Positions 8,067 through 15,973 of a stretch of DNA of 54,236 nt are shown piece by piece. Below the pieces are notes generated by a model. That model made no database searches, was not told the DNA's origin, and was given only the letters and a program-made list of their open reading frames with translations. The stretch's first letter is position 1. The number at the start of each line of letters is the position of its first letter. The translations under genes were made by a program, and so were the position numbers. Source of the stretch: an uncultured Anaerostipes sp. (GTDB lineage: Bacteria; Bacillota; Clostridia; Lachnospirales; Lachnospiraceae); the NCBI GenBank assembly GCA_900756035.1, contig CAAEIR010000035.1, positions 1-54,236 on the forward strand. The letters are read 5' to 3'.

Positions 8067-9566
8067 CTACTTCATATAGGCTCTCACTGCCTCTTCCAGT
8101 TGGGCAGCAATCTCATCCGTCAATACCTTCTCCTCGTCAATCTTACGGACCGTTTCCGGATATTTCTGTTCAAAGAATGCTGTCATCTCTTCTGTCTCTG
8201 CCTTTAACTCTTTCAGTGGGAGTTCATTTAACATCTTATGAGATGCCGCAAATAAGAGCAGAATCTGTTTATGAAGCGGCATCGGATGATACAACGGCTG
8301 TTTCAGAAGTTCAATCAAATGAGCTCCGTGATTTAATGCTGATTTGGTTCCCTCATCAAGGTCAGAACTAAACTGTGTAAACACTTCCAGTTCTCGATAC
8401 TGCGCCAGATCAATTCTAAGATTTCCGGCTACTTTCTTCATAATCTTTGTCTGGGCTGCTCCCCCTACACGGGATACAGAAAGTCCTACATTGACTGCCG
8501 GACGCACACCTGCGAAAAACAGTTCACTCTCTAAGAAGATCTGTCCGTCAGTAATGGAAATTACATTGGTCGGTATGTACGCAGCTACGTCTCCTGCCTG
8601 AGTCTCGATAATCGGCAGTGCTGTAATGGAACCTCCGCCGTGAGCGTCATCCAAACGACAAGAACGCTCTAACAATCTGGAATGAAGGTAGAATACATCT
8701 CCCGGATAAGCTTCACGTCCCGGCGGTCTCTCCAAAAGCAATGAAATTGCGCGGTATGCAACGGCATGTTTGGATAAATCATCGTATACAATCAGGACAT
8801 CTTTTCCCTGATACATAAAATGCTCCGCAATGGCAGTTCCCGCATATGGTGCAATATACTGCAAGGAAGCCAGATCACTGGCAGACGCGGAAACTACGAT
8901 AGAATAATCCATCGCCCCGTTTTTCTTAAGGGTTGTGACGATCTGTGATACGGTAGATGCCTTCTGTCCGATGGCTACATAAATACAGATTACGTCCTGT
9001 CCCTTCTGATTTAAGATGGTATCCACTGCTATAGAGGTTTTTCCTGTCTGACGGTCACCGATAATTAACTCACGCTGTCCTCTTCCAATCGGAAACATAG
9101 AGTCAATCGCCAAAATTCCTGTCTGAAGGGGCTGATCTACAGATTTCCGGTCAATCACACCGGCAGCTTCATGTTCAATCGGTCTGCGCTCATCCGCCTG
9201 AATCTCTCCCTTACCGTCAATCGGCTCTCCGATCGCATTGACAACTCGCCCAATCATGGCATTTCCAACCGGAATATCTGCCTGTACTCCGGTTCTTGCC
9301 ACTTTGGAACCTTCCATCAATCCGTGATCGGAACCAAGCAAAACGCATCCGATACAATTTCTCTCTACATTTAATACAAGACCTCGGACTCCTGTCTCAA
9401 AAACAACCAGCTCACCGTACATTGCCTGATCCATTCCGTAGACCGTAGCAATTCCGTCTGCAATCTGAATAATTCTTCCTTCTTCTTTTACTTCAACCTT
9501 TTGATCATAATTTTCAATCTGATCTTTTAACACAGAAACAACAGTTTCCGGATTGATACTACTCAC
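8067..9566 (-). CDS. atpA: F1Fo ATP synthase subunit alpha
   Basis: 499 residues, the regulatory nucleotide-binding F1 subunit. Walker A GDRQTGKT is at 170-177, with 'VLIVYDDLSKHAVAYR' and the arginine-finger region 'SVSRVGGAAQTKIMKK'. The start is GTG (MSSINPE) behind GGAGGTGAGGATCAG, 7 bases after the atpH stop. Length and all core motifs are intact. Confidence 0.97.
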   Translation of the reverse strand: MSSINPETVVSVLKDQIENYDQKVEVKEEGRIIQIADGIATVYGMDQAMYGELVVFETGVRGLVLNVERNCIGCVLLGSDHGLMEGSKVARTGVQADIPVGNAMIGRVVNAIGEPIDGKGEIQADERRPIEHEAAGVIDRKSVDQPLQTGILAIDSMFPIGRGQRELIIGDRQTGKTSIAVDTILNQKGQDVICIYVAIGQKASTVSQIVTTLKKNGAMDYSIVVSASASDLASLQYIAPYAGTAIAEHFMYQGKDVLIVYDDLSKHAVAYRAISLLLERPPGREAYPGDVFYLHSRLLERSCRLDDAHGGGSITALPIIETQAGDVAAYIPTNVISITDGQIFLESELFFAGVRPAVNVGLSVSRVGGAAQTKIMKKVAGNLRIDLAQYRELEVFTQFSSDLDEGTKSALNHGAHLIELLKQPLYHPMPLHKQILLLFAASHKMLNELPLKELKAETEEMTAFFEQKYPETVRKIDEEKVLTDEIAAQLEEAVRAYMK

Positions 9567-9573
9567 CTGATCC

Positions 9574-10077
9574 TCACCTCCATGTAAGACTCTGCTGCAA
9601 TTTCGTCATTTTACCTTTCAGGCTGTTATCAAACACATAGTCTCCGACTTTTAATACAAAGCCCCCGACCAGAGATGAATCCCGGGTCATTTTAAGCTCT
9701 ACCTGTTCTGCCTGATATTTTTTTATAAGATACTGTTTGATTCGATGAAGCTGTTCTTTTTTCGGCTCTGTTACATAGAAAAATTCTGCCTTTAATGTCT
9801 GACTGCTTTGACGCTTTAACTGCCGATAAAATTCAAATGCTTCCGGCAGGCAATTCACATCTCCATTTTCACATGCAATTTTCAGGAAATTCTTTAGTTC
9901 CGGATCAAATAAACGATCAATTACGGCTGCTTTTTCAGCTTTGGTAATTACCGGACTTGTAAGAACCGTCTCAACTTCCGGATTCCCTGCCATCAGAGAT
10001 TCCGCATTCTGAATACTTTCTTCCTTCATATGTAAATCAAACAGCACCTGACCATATGTCATGGAAATTGTTTTCAT
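9574..10077 (-). CDS. atpH: F1Fo ATP synthase subunit delta
   Basis: 167 residues, close to the usual 175-180. Delta caps F1 and ties it to the b-subunit stator. It has the helical N-terminal domain (residues about 1-100) and the C-terminal 'MTRDSSLVGGFVLKVGDYVFDNSLKGKMTKLQQSL' region, the family's best-conserved part. It lies 3 bases after atpF and 7 before atpA, so coupling is tight. Confidence 0.93.
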   Translation of the reverse strand: MKTISMTYGQVLFDLHMKEESIQNAESLMAGNPEVETVLTSPVITKAEKAAVIDRLFDPELKNFLKIACENGDVNCLPEAFEFYRQLKRQSSQTLKAEFFYVTEPKKEQLHRIKQYLIKKYQAEQVELKMTRDSSLVGGFVLKVGDYVFDNSLKGKMTKLQQSLTWR

Positions 10078-10080
10078 ATC

Positions 10081-10563
10081 TTAGACACCTGCCTCTTTCA
10101 GGAAATCATCCAACAGCTTTTCATTGCCTGCATTGTCCGTTTCTTTTTCCACAACCTTAGATGCTGCCATAAGAGCAATCCCCGCAATCTCTGCCTGAAG
10201 TCCTGCCAGAGCCTGTGTCTTTTCAACTTCAATGTCTTTCTGGGCATTCTCTTTCATCAGCATGACATCCTCGTTTGCCTTATCCATTTTTGCCTGATAC
10301 TCGGTTTTGGCTCTCGCTCTCGCATCAGAGATGATCTGCGCAGCTTCGTCCCTTGCCTGTGCCAGAGATTCCTTATATTCTTCTTTGATCCCTTCGGCTT
10401 CCGTCCTGGCGGCGGCTGCATCATTTAAATCCTGTGCAATCATATCCTTACGCTTTTGCATAATCTCCTGAACCGGTCCAAACAGGAACTTTCGAAGAAG
10501 TAAATAAAATACGACAATGTTGACAATCGGCCAGATAATGCCCCAATCTAATTTTAGAAACAT
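10081..10563 (-). CDS. atpF: F1Fo ATP synthase subunit b
   Basis: 160 residues from the ATG at 10563, preceded by AAGGAGG. The frame stays open further upstream into atpE but that part is not b-like. One N-terminal membrane helix ('DWGIIWPIVNIVVFYLLLRKFLF') is followed by a long charged coiled coil (residues about 35-140) that forms the peripheral stalk. A single b gene suggests a homodimeric stalk. Confidence 0.94.
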   Translation of the reverse strand: MFLKLDWGIIWPIVNIVVFYLLLRKFLFGPVQEIMQKRKDMIAQDLNDAAAARTEAEGIKEEYKESLAQARDEAAQIISDARARAKTEYQAKMDKANEDVMLMKENAQKDIEVEKTQALAGLQAEIAGIALMAASKVVEKETDNAGNEKLLDDFLKEAGV

Positions 10564-10580
10564 ATCTTCTGCCTCCTTAA

Positions 10581-10799
10581 TTATTTCAGTACAATTAACA
10601 GAATCGCAATAACCAGTCCATAGATCGCTGTTGCCTCGGCAAGAGCGCATCCAAGAAGTAATGTTTTATTGATTTCTCCTGCTTCTTCCGGCTGTCTTGC
10701 AATCGCTCCAAGTGCTCCGTTTGTTGCAACTCCGATACCAATACCTGCTCCAATTCCTGTTAATACTGCAATTCCTGCTCCAATCGCTGCTAATCCCAT
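10581..10799 (-). CDS. atpE: F1Fo ATP synthase subunit c
   Basis: 72 residues forming two membrane helices joined by the polar loop 'ARQPEEAG' (34-41). The first helix carries the Gly-rich ring-packing pattern 'GIGAGIGIGVA'. The ion-carrying carboxylate is Glu55 in 'LAEATAIYG'. The position equal to the Na+-binding Gln of sodium c-rings is Ile22, and the residue after Glu55 is Ala instead of Ser. That points to proton rather than sodium coupling. It is second in the operon, 20 bases after atpB. Confidence 0.95.
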   Translation of the reverse strand: MGLAAIGAGIAVLTGIGAGIGIGVATNGALGAIARQPEEAGEINKTLLLGCALAEATAIYGLVIAILLIVLK

Positions 10800-10819
10800 A
10801 ATTCTAATCTCCTTTACTT

Positions 10820-11503
10820 TTACTCAATTGATTCACTGATAAACAGTGAGGTTAATAAAACAAAAATATATGCCTGCAATAGTCCATCAAAAAAATCGAA
10901 ATAACAGCTAAACGGCAACGGCACAATCGCCGGCGCTGCATAAGTAATCAGTTCCATAAGAACAAATCCACCCAGAATGTTTCCGAAAAGACGCATACAA
11001 AGTGACAGCGGTCTTGTAAATAATTCCAATACCTTAATCGGAACCATCATCGGCATTGGCTCAACATAACTGTGCATATACCCTTTCAGCCCCTTCTCAC
11101 GGAAGCCGGAGTACACAATCAGAAAAATACTGATCAATGCAAGTCCTGCTGTGACATTCAGATCCTTTGTAGGCGGTGCTGCCCTGAAAAATCCTGAAAT
11201 ATTGGAGCATGCCAGATAAATCAGAACCGTCCCCAGAAAAGGAATATATCGCTTTCCCTTTTCCCCTACCAGATCTCCGATGAAATTGTAAATAAATCCT
11301 ACAATCGCTTCCACATAAATCTGTGATCCTTCCGGTACAACTTTCAGGTTCCTCACAAATATGATGGACAGGACTACAACGATCGCCATAATCCCCCATG
11401 TCGTTACCGAAGACTGTGGAACAGGAATTCCATCACCCACCGGAATGACAAAACTGGTCTTTAGCGAAAGCTCCTCCATCAAATAATCTGCCAATGAACC
11501 CAT
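10820..11503 (-). CDS. atpB: F1Fo ATP synthase subunit a
   Basis: 227 residues, multi-helical membrane protein of Fo. The essential Arg lies in 'LCMRLFGNILGG', and the last helix pair ('AYIFVLLTSLFISESIE') closes the ion channel. It is first in the operon, with the ribosome binding site GAAGGTGAGAGA-ATG. No atpI or atpZ gene is seen upstream. Confidence 0.95.
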   Translation of the reverse strand: MGSLADYLMEELSLKTSFVIPVGDGIPVPQSSVTTWGIMAIVVVLSIIFVRNLKVVPEGSQIYVEAIVGFIYNFIGDLVGEKGKRYIPFLGTVLIYLACSNISGFFRAAPPTKDLNVTAGLALISIFLIVYSGFREKGLKGYMHSYVEPMPMMVPIKVLELFTRPLSLCMRLFGNILGGFVLMELITYAAPAIVPLPFSCYFDFFDGLLQAYIFVLLTSLFISESIE

Positions 11504-11573
11504 TCTCTCACCTTCTTTTCTTTGAATTTGTATGCCGTATCTGTTGAAAAATAGAGCGGCAAAGCAAAAGAGC

Positions 11574-11593
11574 GTTTACTTATCATCGTAAAC
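11574..11593 (-). promoter_or_regulatory. Inverted repeat in the atp leader
   Basis: GTTTAC-N8-GTAAAC, a perfect 6-bp dyad between the atp promoter and atpB. It could be an operator or a leader hairpin. No regulator can be named. Confidence 0.4.
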
Positions 11594-11609
11594 ACCCTTG
11601 TTTGTCGTT

Positions 11610-11638
11610 ATTTTATGCCTCTTATTTTGTTTTGTCAA
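11610..11638 (-). promoter_or_regulatory. SigA-type promoter of the ATP synthase operon
   Basis: On the minus strand: TTGACA, exactly 17 bases, TAAAAT. This is a near-consensus housekeeping promoter about 105 bases before atpB, as expected for a highly expressed operon. Confidence 0.85.
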
Positions 11639-11743
11639 TTCTTTTCCCCGTTAAGATTCCGTTTGTTTTTTTGTATAGTTTGCATAATTTGTTTTGTGCA
11701 AAGTGCCAGATCACCGCAAGTTTCCAATGGTAATTGCCATTAC

Positions 11744-11791
11744 CAAAAATAACAGCAGGCAAAAGATCTTACTGATTTTTTACCTGCTGTT
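11744..11791 (-). terminator. Terminator after the phosphatase-RpiB gene
   Basis: Stem AACAGCAGG / CCTGCTGTT with a 23-base loop that can pair further through AAAA/TTTT. It is followed on the minus strand by ATTTTTGG. Beside it (11729-11744) is a separate short palindrome, GGTAAT-N4-ATTACC. Confidence 0.75.
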
Positions 11792-11821
11792 AACGGTCTT
11801 CTTTTATCTGCCTTATAATGA

Positions 11822-12703
11822 TTAATCTTCAATCATATTGATGCGGCGAATATGTCTCTCATTATTGGAGAATCTCGTTTCAAGAAATGTATCTACAATA
11901 TCCAACGCTAATCCTTCTCCTACGACTCTGGCACCCATTGCCAAAATATTTGCATTGTTATGTTCTCTGGTTGCTCTCGCACTAAAGGTGTCACTGCAGA
12001 GCGCCGCGCGAATTCCCGGAATCTTATTGGCTGTAATGGAAATTCCGATTCCTGTTCCACAGATTAAAATTCCCTGTTTCACTTCATCGCTTTTCACTGC
12101 ATTTGCCACTGCCTTTGCATAAACCGGATAATCACAGGATTCTTCAGAAAAGCAGCCGTAATCCTTTACTGCATATCCTTTTTCCTCCAGATGTTTTATC
12201 ACTGCCTGCTTTAATGCATATCCACCGTGATCGCTTCCAATACCTATCATTTCATTTCCTCCTAATCTTTCTTCCCATATTTTTTTAACTAAACGGGCAA
12301 TCTGTAAAAAGCACCGTTCGTAGTCATCATCCTCCATGCCATAGGGATCAATAACTGCTCCTTCTACCCTGGCATATTCATTCATGGTAGCAACTTCTTT
12401 GTAGCCATGATACTCCTCAAGAATCTTTTCCTTTTGCTCTTCTGTCATGGTCAGAATCAAGTCACTTTGTTCTACTTCTTCCTGCAAGAGCTGAGAAGAT
12501 TGAAAGTCCAAAATCTCAATCCCTCTTTTCTTGACCATGTCTGCTGCTTTTGCGTGAACAGGTTCCGGAAATAATACTACCAGTCCTCTCGAGATCACTT
12601 CCACATCCCATTGGTGTGCATCTTGCAGATATTGCCGCAAAATTGACTCCGCAAGAAAACTACGACAAGTATTATTCGTACTTACTATGATAATTTTTTT
12701 CAA
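11822..12703 (-). CDS. rpiB: Fusion of a degenerate low-molecular-weight phosphatase domain and ribose-5-phosphate isomerase B
   Basis: Start taken as TTG at 12703, because AAGGAG sits 6 bases before it; the upstream ATG at 12736 lies inside sua5 and has no such site. Residues about 1-145 follow the low-molecular-weight phosphatase/arsenate reductase fold, but the P-loop reads 'VSTNNTCRS' instead of 'VCTGNTCRSP'. The nucleophile Cys is Ser8. Arg14 and the general-acid 'DPYG' remain. The rest is a complete RpiB: 'GSDHGGYALK', the active-site Cys in 'ICGTGIGISI', and 'REHNNANILAMGAR'. RpiB interconverts ribose-5-P and ribulose-5-P (some relatives act on allose-6-P). Sua5, YwlE-type phosphatase and RpiB are neighbours in Bacillus; here two have merged. 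Confidence 0.85.
   Translation of the reverse strand: MKKIIIVSTNNTCRSFLAESILRQYLQDAHQWDVEVISRGLVVLFPEPVHAKAADMVKKRGIEILDFQSSQLLQEEVEQSDLILTMTEEQKEKILEEYHGYKEVATMNEYARVEGAVIDPYGMEDDDYERCFLQIARLVKKIWEERLGGNEMIGIGSDHGGYALKQAVIKHLEEKGYAVKDYGCFSEESCDYPVYAKAVANAVKSDEVKQGILICGTGIGISITANKIPGIRAALCSDTFSARATREHNNANILAMGARVVGEGLALDIVDTFLETRFSNNERHIRRINMIED
12248..12263 (-). promoter_or_regulatory. Internal ribosome binding site and start for stand-alone RpiB
   Basis: Within the fusion gene, GGAGG lies 8 bases before an in-frame ATG at 12250, exactly where RpiB begins ('MIGIGSDHGG'). A separate 142-residue RpiB (11822-12250) of normal length could therefore be made as well as the fusion. This may mark the site where two genes joined. 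Confidence 0.6.
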
Positions 12704-12716
12704 AATATTCTCCTTT

Positions 12717-13769
12717 TCAGACCCGAAGGATCTCATGTCCTGCTGCTTTCACTAATCGGTTCATTACCGCTTCTCCAAGCGGCTCTCCTTCAAACCCCTC
12801 CGAATAGATCACATCTACATCCTTATGGTCAAATCCTCTGAGAACATCATATAAATGTGCAGTTACTGTCTCAAGACTCTGTCTTCTCCCAACAGAAACA
12901 ACCTCATCTGCCTGATATTGTTCTTTTGTCTCTTCTGTTGCAAGAACCCCTACTTTTTTCCCCAACTGCTGCTGCTGACAGACCAATTCATTAATTTTAG
13001 CTGTCACCAGTTTCAAATCATTACCTAAAACAAGAATCATTCTGGCTTTGGGCGCATAATGTTTATATTTCATTCCAGGCGCCCTCGGAATCCCCTGATC
13101 ACTGTCTTTTAATGATGTATTCATAAACACAGGGCTTCCTAAAAAAGCCTCCATCTCTTCTCTGGTAATTCTGCCCGGCCGTAAAATAACCGGAACCTCC
13201 TCCGTGAAATCAATAATTGTTGATTCGACTCCGACGGTCACAGCACCGCCATCAAGAATCATCGGTATCTTCCCGTTCAAATCTTCCATAACGTGTTCCG
13301 CCTTTGTAGGACTCGGACGTCCGGAAGTATTAGCACTCGGTGCAGCGACAGGCACACCTGCTCTTTGAATTAACTGCAATGCAATTTTGTGATCCGGCAT
13401 ACGAATTGCCACTGTGTTAAGACCACCGGTTACACACTCCGGAACATGATCTGCTTTTGGAAGTATCACAGTCATCGGTCCCGGCCAAAAGTGTTCCATT
13501 GCTCTTCTTGCATTTTCCGGAATCTCACAGACCAGTTTCTCTGCCATTGAAAGATCACAGACGTGAAGTATCAATGGGTTATCTGACGGCCGTCCTTTTG
13601 CCTCATATATTTTACGGACAGCCTCCGAACACAATCCGCTTCCGCCAAGACCATACACAGTCTCTGTAGGAAATGCCACAACTTCACCTTTCTGAATCAA
13701 CTCTGCTGCCTCATCCATTTCCTTCAAAGAATCTTCGATTTTACTTATTTTTACCAGCTTCGTTCTCAT
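12717..13769 (-). CDS. sua5: L-threonylcarbamoyladenylate synthase, Sua5 type
   Basis: 350 residues, the long Sua5 form. The YrdC-like catalytic domain (residues about 15-205) has 'GEVVAFPTETVYGLGG', 'KIYEAKGRPSDNPLILHV', 'PSANTSGRPSPT' and 'ESTIIDFT'. A C-terminal Sua5 domain (about 230-348) follows. The enzyme makes threonylcarbamoyl-AMP from threonine, bicarbonate and ATP for the t6A tRNA modification. The start has TAGGAGAAAAT-ATG. The phosphatase-RpiB fusion follows it, so the two probably share a transcript. Confidence 0.93.
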   Translation of the reverse strand: MRTKLVKISKIEDSLKEMDEAAELIQKGEVVAFPTETVYGLGGSGLCSEAVRKIYEAKGRPSDNPLILHVCDLSMAEKLVCEIPENARRAMEHFWPGPMTVILPKADHVPECVTGGLNTVAIRMPDHKIALQLIQRAGVPVAAPSANTSGRPSPTKAEHVMEDLNGKIPMILDGGAVTVGVESTIIDFTEEVPVILRPGRITREEMEAFLGSPVFMNTSLKDSDQGIPRAPGMKYKHYAPKARMILVLGNDLKLVTAKINELVCQQQQLGKKVGVLATEETKEQYQADEVVSVGRRQSLETVTAHLYDVLRGFDHKDVDVIYSEGFEGEPLGEAVMNRLVKAAGHEILRV

Positions 13770-13889
13770 ATTTTCTCCTAATCATACGTTTTCAGTATAT
13801 CATTAAACATATAAAAAAGAAAGTGCGTATTATAGAATGTAGCAGAGCATCATATACTATTACAAAGCCGGAAGGAATTCTTATATTCA

Positions 13890-14594
13890 ATGAAAAATCA
13901 AAAAATCATGTTTTTCTGGGGCTGCCTGATCATTATGGTTCTCCTTTCTGTCTCTTCTATTACATTCCCGATTTTTGTAAGCCAGACCGTTAAAAATCAA
14001 AATATAATTTATATTGATCCCGGTCATGGAGGTTCTGATCCCGGAAAGGTTGGTTCGGGAAATGTACTGGAAAAAGATATCAATCTGTCTCTCTCACTAA
14101 AATTAAAAAAAATTCTGGAAAAGAAAAAATTCAAAGTATATCTCACTCGAGATGGGGATTATAATCTTGCGACCTCCACTTCCAATCAGAAGATATCGGA
14201 TTTAAAAAATCGAAAACAGCAGATCTTTGATAAGGAACCTGCCGCCGTCATTAGTATTCATCAAAACAGTTATCCAAGCGGAGAGGTGCATGGCGCCCAG
14301 GTCTTTTATTATCAGGGTTCCCAGAAAGGAAAACTCCTTGCCGATTCCATCCAATCTGCTCTGATCAAAGGTCTGGACCCTGAAAACCATCGGCAATCAA
14401 AATCCAATGCCGATTATTATCTGCTTCGGGATAATCCCTATCCGACAGTAATTGTCGAATGTGGCTTTTTATCCAATCCCCAGGAGCTTGAAGCTCTCCA
14501 GAAGGACTCCTACCAGCAAAAGGCTGCAAACTGCATCTATGAGGGTCTTCGAAATTATCTGTCTTCCAAAGACTCGGCCCCGGCAGATGATTAA
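13890..14594 (+). CDS. cwlD: N-acetylmuramoyl-L-alanine amidase, CwlD-like
   Basis: 234 residues: an N-terminal signal/anchor helix (about 7-30) and an Amidase_3 domain with the zinc and catalytic residues visible as His in 'DPGHGG', Glu in 'VLEKDIN', His in 'SIHQN' and Glu in 'IVECGF'. CwlD removes peptide side chains from cortex peptidoglycan during spore formation. Length and single-domain form match CwlD rather than SH3- or LysM-bearing autolysins. GGAAGG lies about 12 bases before the ATG. Upstream, a CATATACT box (13851-13858) with an ATTATA-like element resembles a sporulation (sigma-E) promoter, but that match is weak. Confidence 0.85.
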   Translation: MKNQKIMFFWGCLIIMVLLSVSSITFPIFVSQTVKNQNIIYIDPGHGGSDPGKVGSGNVLEKDINLSLSLKLKKILEKKKFKVYLTRDGDYNLATSTSNQKISDLKNRKQQIFDKEPAAVISIHQNSYPSGEVHGAQVFYYQGSQKGKLLADSIQSALIKGLDPENHRQSKSNADYYLLRDNPYPTVIVECGFLSNPQELEALQKDSYQQKAANCIYEGLRNYLSSKDSAPADD

Positions 14595-14634
14595 GCAGAC
14601 TTCTAACAAAGTTTGACTTATCACTATTATAAAA

Positions 14635-14658
14635 AGCCGGGAAAATCAATTCCCGGCT
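14635..14658. terminator. Terminator between cwlD and the small minus-strand gene
   Basis: 9-bp stem AGCCGGGAA / TTCCCGGCT with a 6-base loop. The T run (TTTTTATAAT) is on the minus strand, so it mainly ends the 14675-14869 transcript. On the plus strand it lacks a U tract but would form a hairpin after cwlD. Confidence 0.75.
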
Positions 14659-14674
14659 CCAGAACTCTTTGCAG

Positions 14675-14869
14675 TTATTCTCTGATTCTTTGATAATTTA
14701 TGGCGCAGATTTCTCCTTCCTGATTCTGAATGAACTCTTTCATGTAGGAATCATCTTCATTGAGTACGAGAGTTACATGTTGAAGATTATCATTACCTAC
14801 CGTAATGCCATCTACATGGATCGCCAATCCCTGTGATAAATAATAAGATAATTCTTCATGATTCGTCAT
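14675..14869 (-). CDS. Small conserved-looking protein of unknown function (64 aa)
   Basis: 64 residues from the ATG at 14869, which has GGAGG 5 bases upstream. The longer reading from 14971 has no ribosome binding site. The protein is acidic and mixed alpha/beta, with segments such as 'LSQGLAIHVDGITVGNDNLQHVTLVLNED' that look like a folded domain. There are no Cys and no membrane segment. It has its own terminator and is divergent from mecA. I do not recognise the family. Confidence 0.6.
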   Translation of the reverse strand: MTNHEELSYYLSQGLAIHVDGITVGNDNLQHVTLVLNEDDSYMKEFIQNQEGEICAINYQRIRE

Positions 14870-15044
14870 ACATACCTCCAATCTAGGCGTTAGTTTCTTC
14901 CTTACATAATTCGGATTCGTCGTGGTATATAAATTCCTTTCTATTCCAAAATGTAAGATTTGTCGCGACATATTCTAATTATATCTATATTTGGAAATTA
15001 TTTCAATATTTATTTGGAGAATTTTGTAAATTATTAAGAAATGC

Positions 15045-15073
15045 TTTACACTAGGCAAAAGTAATACTATAAT
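15045..15073 (+). promoter_or_regulatory. Promoter of mecA
   Basis: TTTACA, 17-base spacer, TATAAT, ending 26 bases before the mecA ATG. A strong SigA-type match. Confidence 0.8.
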
Positions 15074-15098
15074 AACATCAAAGCAAGGAGTGATGATT

Positions 15099-15809
15099 AT
15101 GAAAATTGAACGTATCAGTGATAATCAAATCCGATGTACTTTAAATAAAGAAGATCTTGCAGGAAAAGAAACACTTCTGAATGAGTTAGCCTTTGGATCT
15201 GACAAGGCAAAAGGATTGTTCCGGGAGCTTATGAAAAAGGCTTCTGCCGAATTAGGTTTTGAGACCAATGATATCCCTCTGATGGTAGAGGCAATTCCGG
15301 TATCCAAAGACTGTCTGATTCTGGTGATTACCAGAGTTGATGATCCAGAAGATTTCCATGAACATTATAAAAAACTGGCAAAGAATATACCAACCGAACA
15401 TCTCTCTTTTTCCGGAGATCACGATCTGCCGGAATTAGCAGATCTCTTCGGTGATCTCAGTAAATCAGGGAATCCGGAGATGGAAAAACATATGAAACAT
15501 GCCCTGGCAGACACTTCCGTTGGAATTTACTGCTTTGGCTCGTTGGAAGACGTTGCAGATGCCGCAAAGCTATTGAAAGATTACACGGTTCAGAGCACTT
15601 TATACAAAGACACCGAGAACCGCTGCTACTATCTTTCCCTGACATCACTGGATGAATCCCCGGATTCGGATATGATGGACGATATCCATCGTATTCTCTC
15701 TGAATATTGCAAACGTCTGCCGAATACTTACGCAACGAAAGCTTTATTTAATGAACATCTAAAGACAATTATCCAAAAACAAGCAATCGAGGAAATGGCT
15801 GAATATTAA
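15099..15809 (+). CDS. mecA: Adaptor protein MecA
   Basis: 236 residues from the ATG at 15099, chosen because AAGGAG is 8 bases upstream; GTG and ATG codons at 15090 and 15093 are too close to it. The N-terminal 'MKIERISDNQIRCTLNKEDL' substrate-binding part and the C-terminal ClpC-binding domain (about residues 125-236, 'IYCFGSLEDVADAAKLL', 'YYLSLTSLDE') are both recognisable. An acidic linker joins them. MecA brings substrates to ClpC-ClpP. No mutation of the overall layout is seen. Confidence 0.9.
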   Translation: MKIERISDNQIRCTLNKEDLAGKETLLNELAFGSDKAKGLFRELMKKASAELGFETNDIPLMVEAIPVSKDCLILVITRVDDPEDFHEHYKKLAKNIPTEHLSFSGDHDLPELADLFGDLSKSGNPEMEKHMKHALADTSVGIYCFGSLEDVADAAKLLKDYTVQSTLYKDTENRCYYLSLTSLDESPDSDMMDDIHRILSEYCKRLPNTYATKALFNEHLKTIIQKQAIEEMAEY

Positions 15810-15813
15810 ATCA

Positions 15814-15893
15814 CCGGAAGTGTCCGAAGGCACATTCCGGAATTACAGGCGGTTGCCAAGGTCCCGGGCAGGTCCGGACTTTGGCTCACCGCC
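15814..15893 (+). ncRNA. Strongly structured GC-rich element after mecA (possible RNA or palindromic repeat)
   Basis: Starting 5 bases after the mecA stop, two strong hairpins form back to back. Hairpin 1 (15814-15840) has the arms CCGGAAGTGTC and GGCAC-A-TTCCGG around a CGAA tetraloop. Hairpin 2 (15848-15893) has an outer stem GGCGGT/ACCGCC, a small internal loop, an inner stem GCCAAGGTCC/GGACTTTGGC and an 11-base loop. The GC content is far above the surrounding spacers. No T run follows, and a normal terminator lies just downstream, so this is not simply the mecA terminator. It could be a 3'-UTR RNA element, a small RNA, or a mobile palindromic repeat. Confidence 0.45.
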
Positions 15894-15904
15894 ATCACAA
15901 AAAG

Positions 15905-15958
15905 AAAACTATAGTCCCCAGGAGATTTCCAAATCAGAATTCTTGGACTATAGTTTTT
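15905..15958. terminator. Bidirectional terminator between mecA and the dehydrogenase gene
   Basis: 13-bp perfect stem AAAACTATAGTCC / GGACTATAGTTTT with a 27-base loop. T runs follow on both strands. It serves mecA and the converging PTS operon. Confidence 0.8.
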
Positions 15959-15973
15959 ACTTTTTATGTGATT

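Noticed and set aside
15848..15893. Part of the second hairpin (GGGCAGGTCCGGA) recalls the core of signal recognition particle RNA.
   Set aside because: The conserved GGAAGCAGCC half is missing and the pairing pattern differs, so it is not an SRP RNA.
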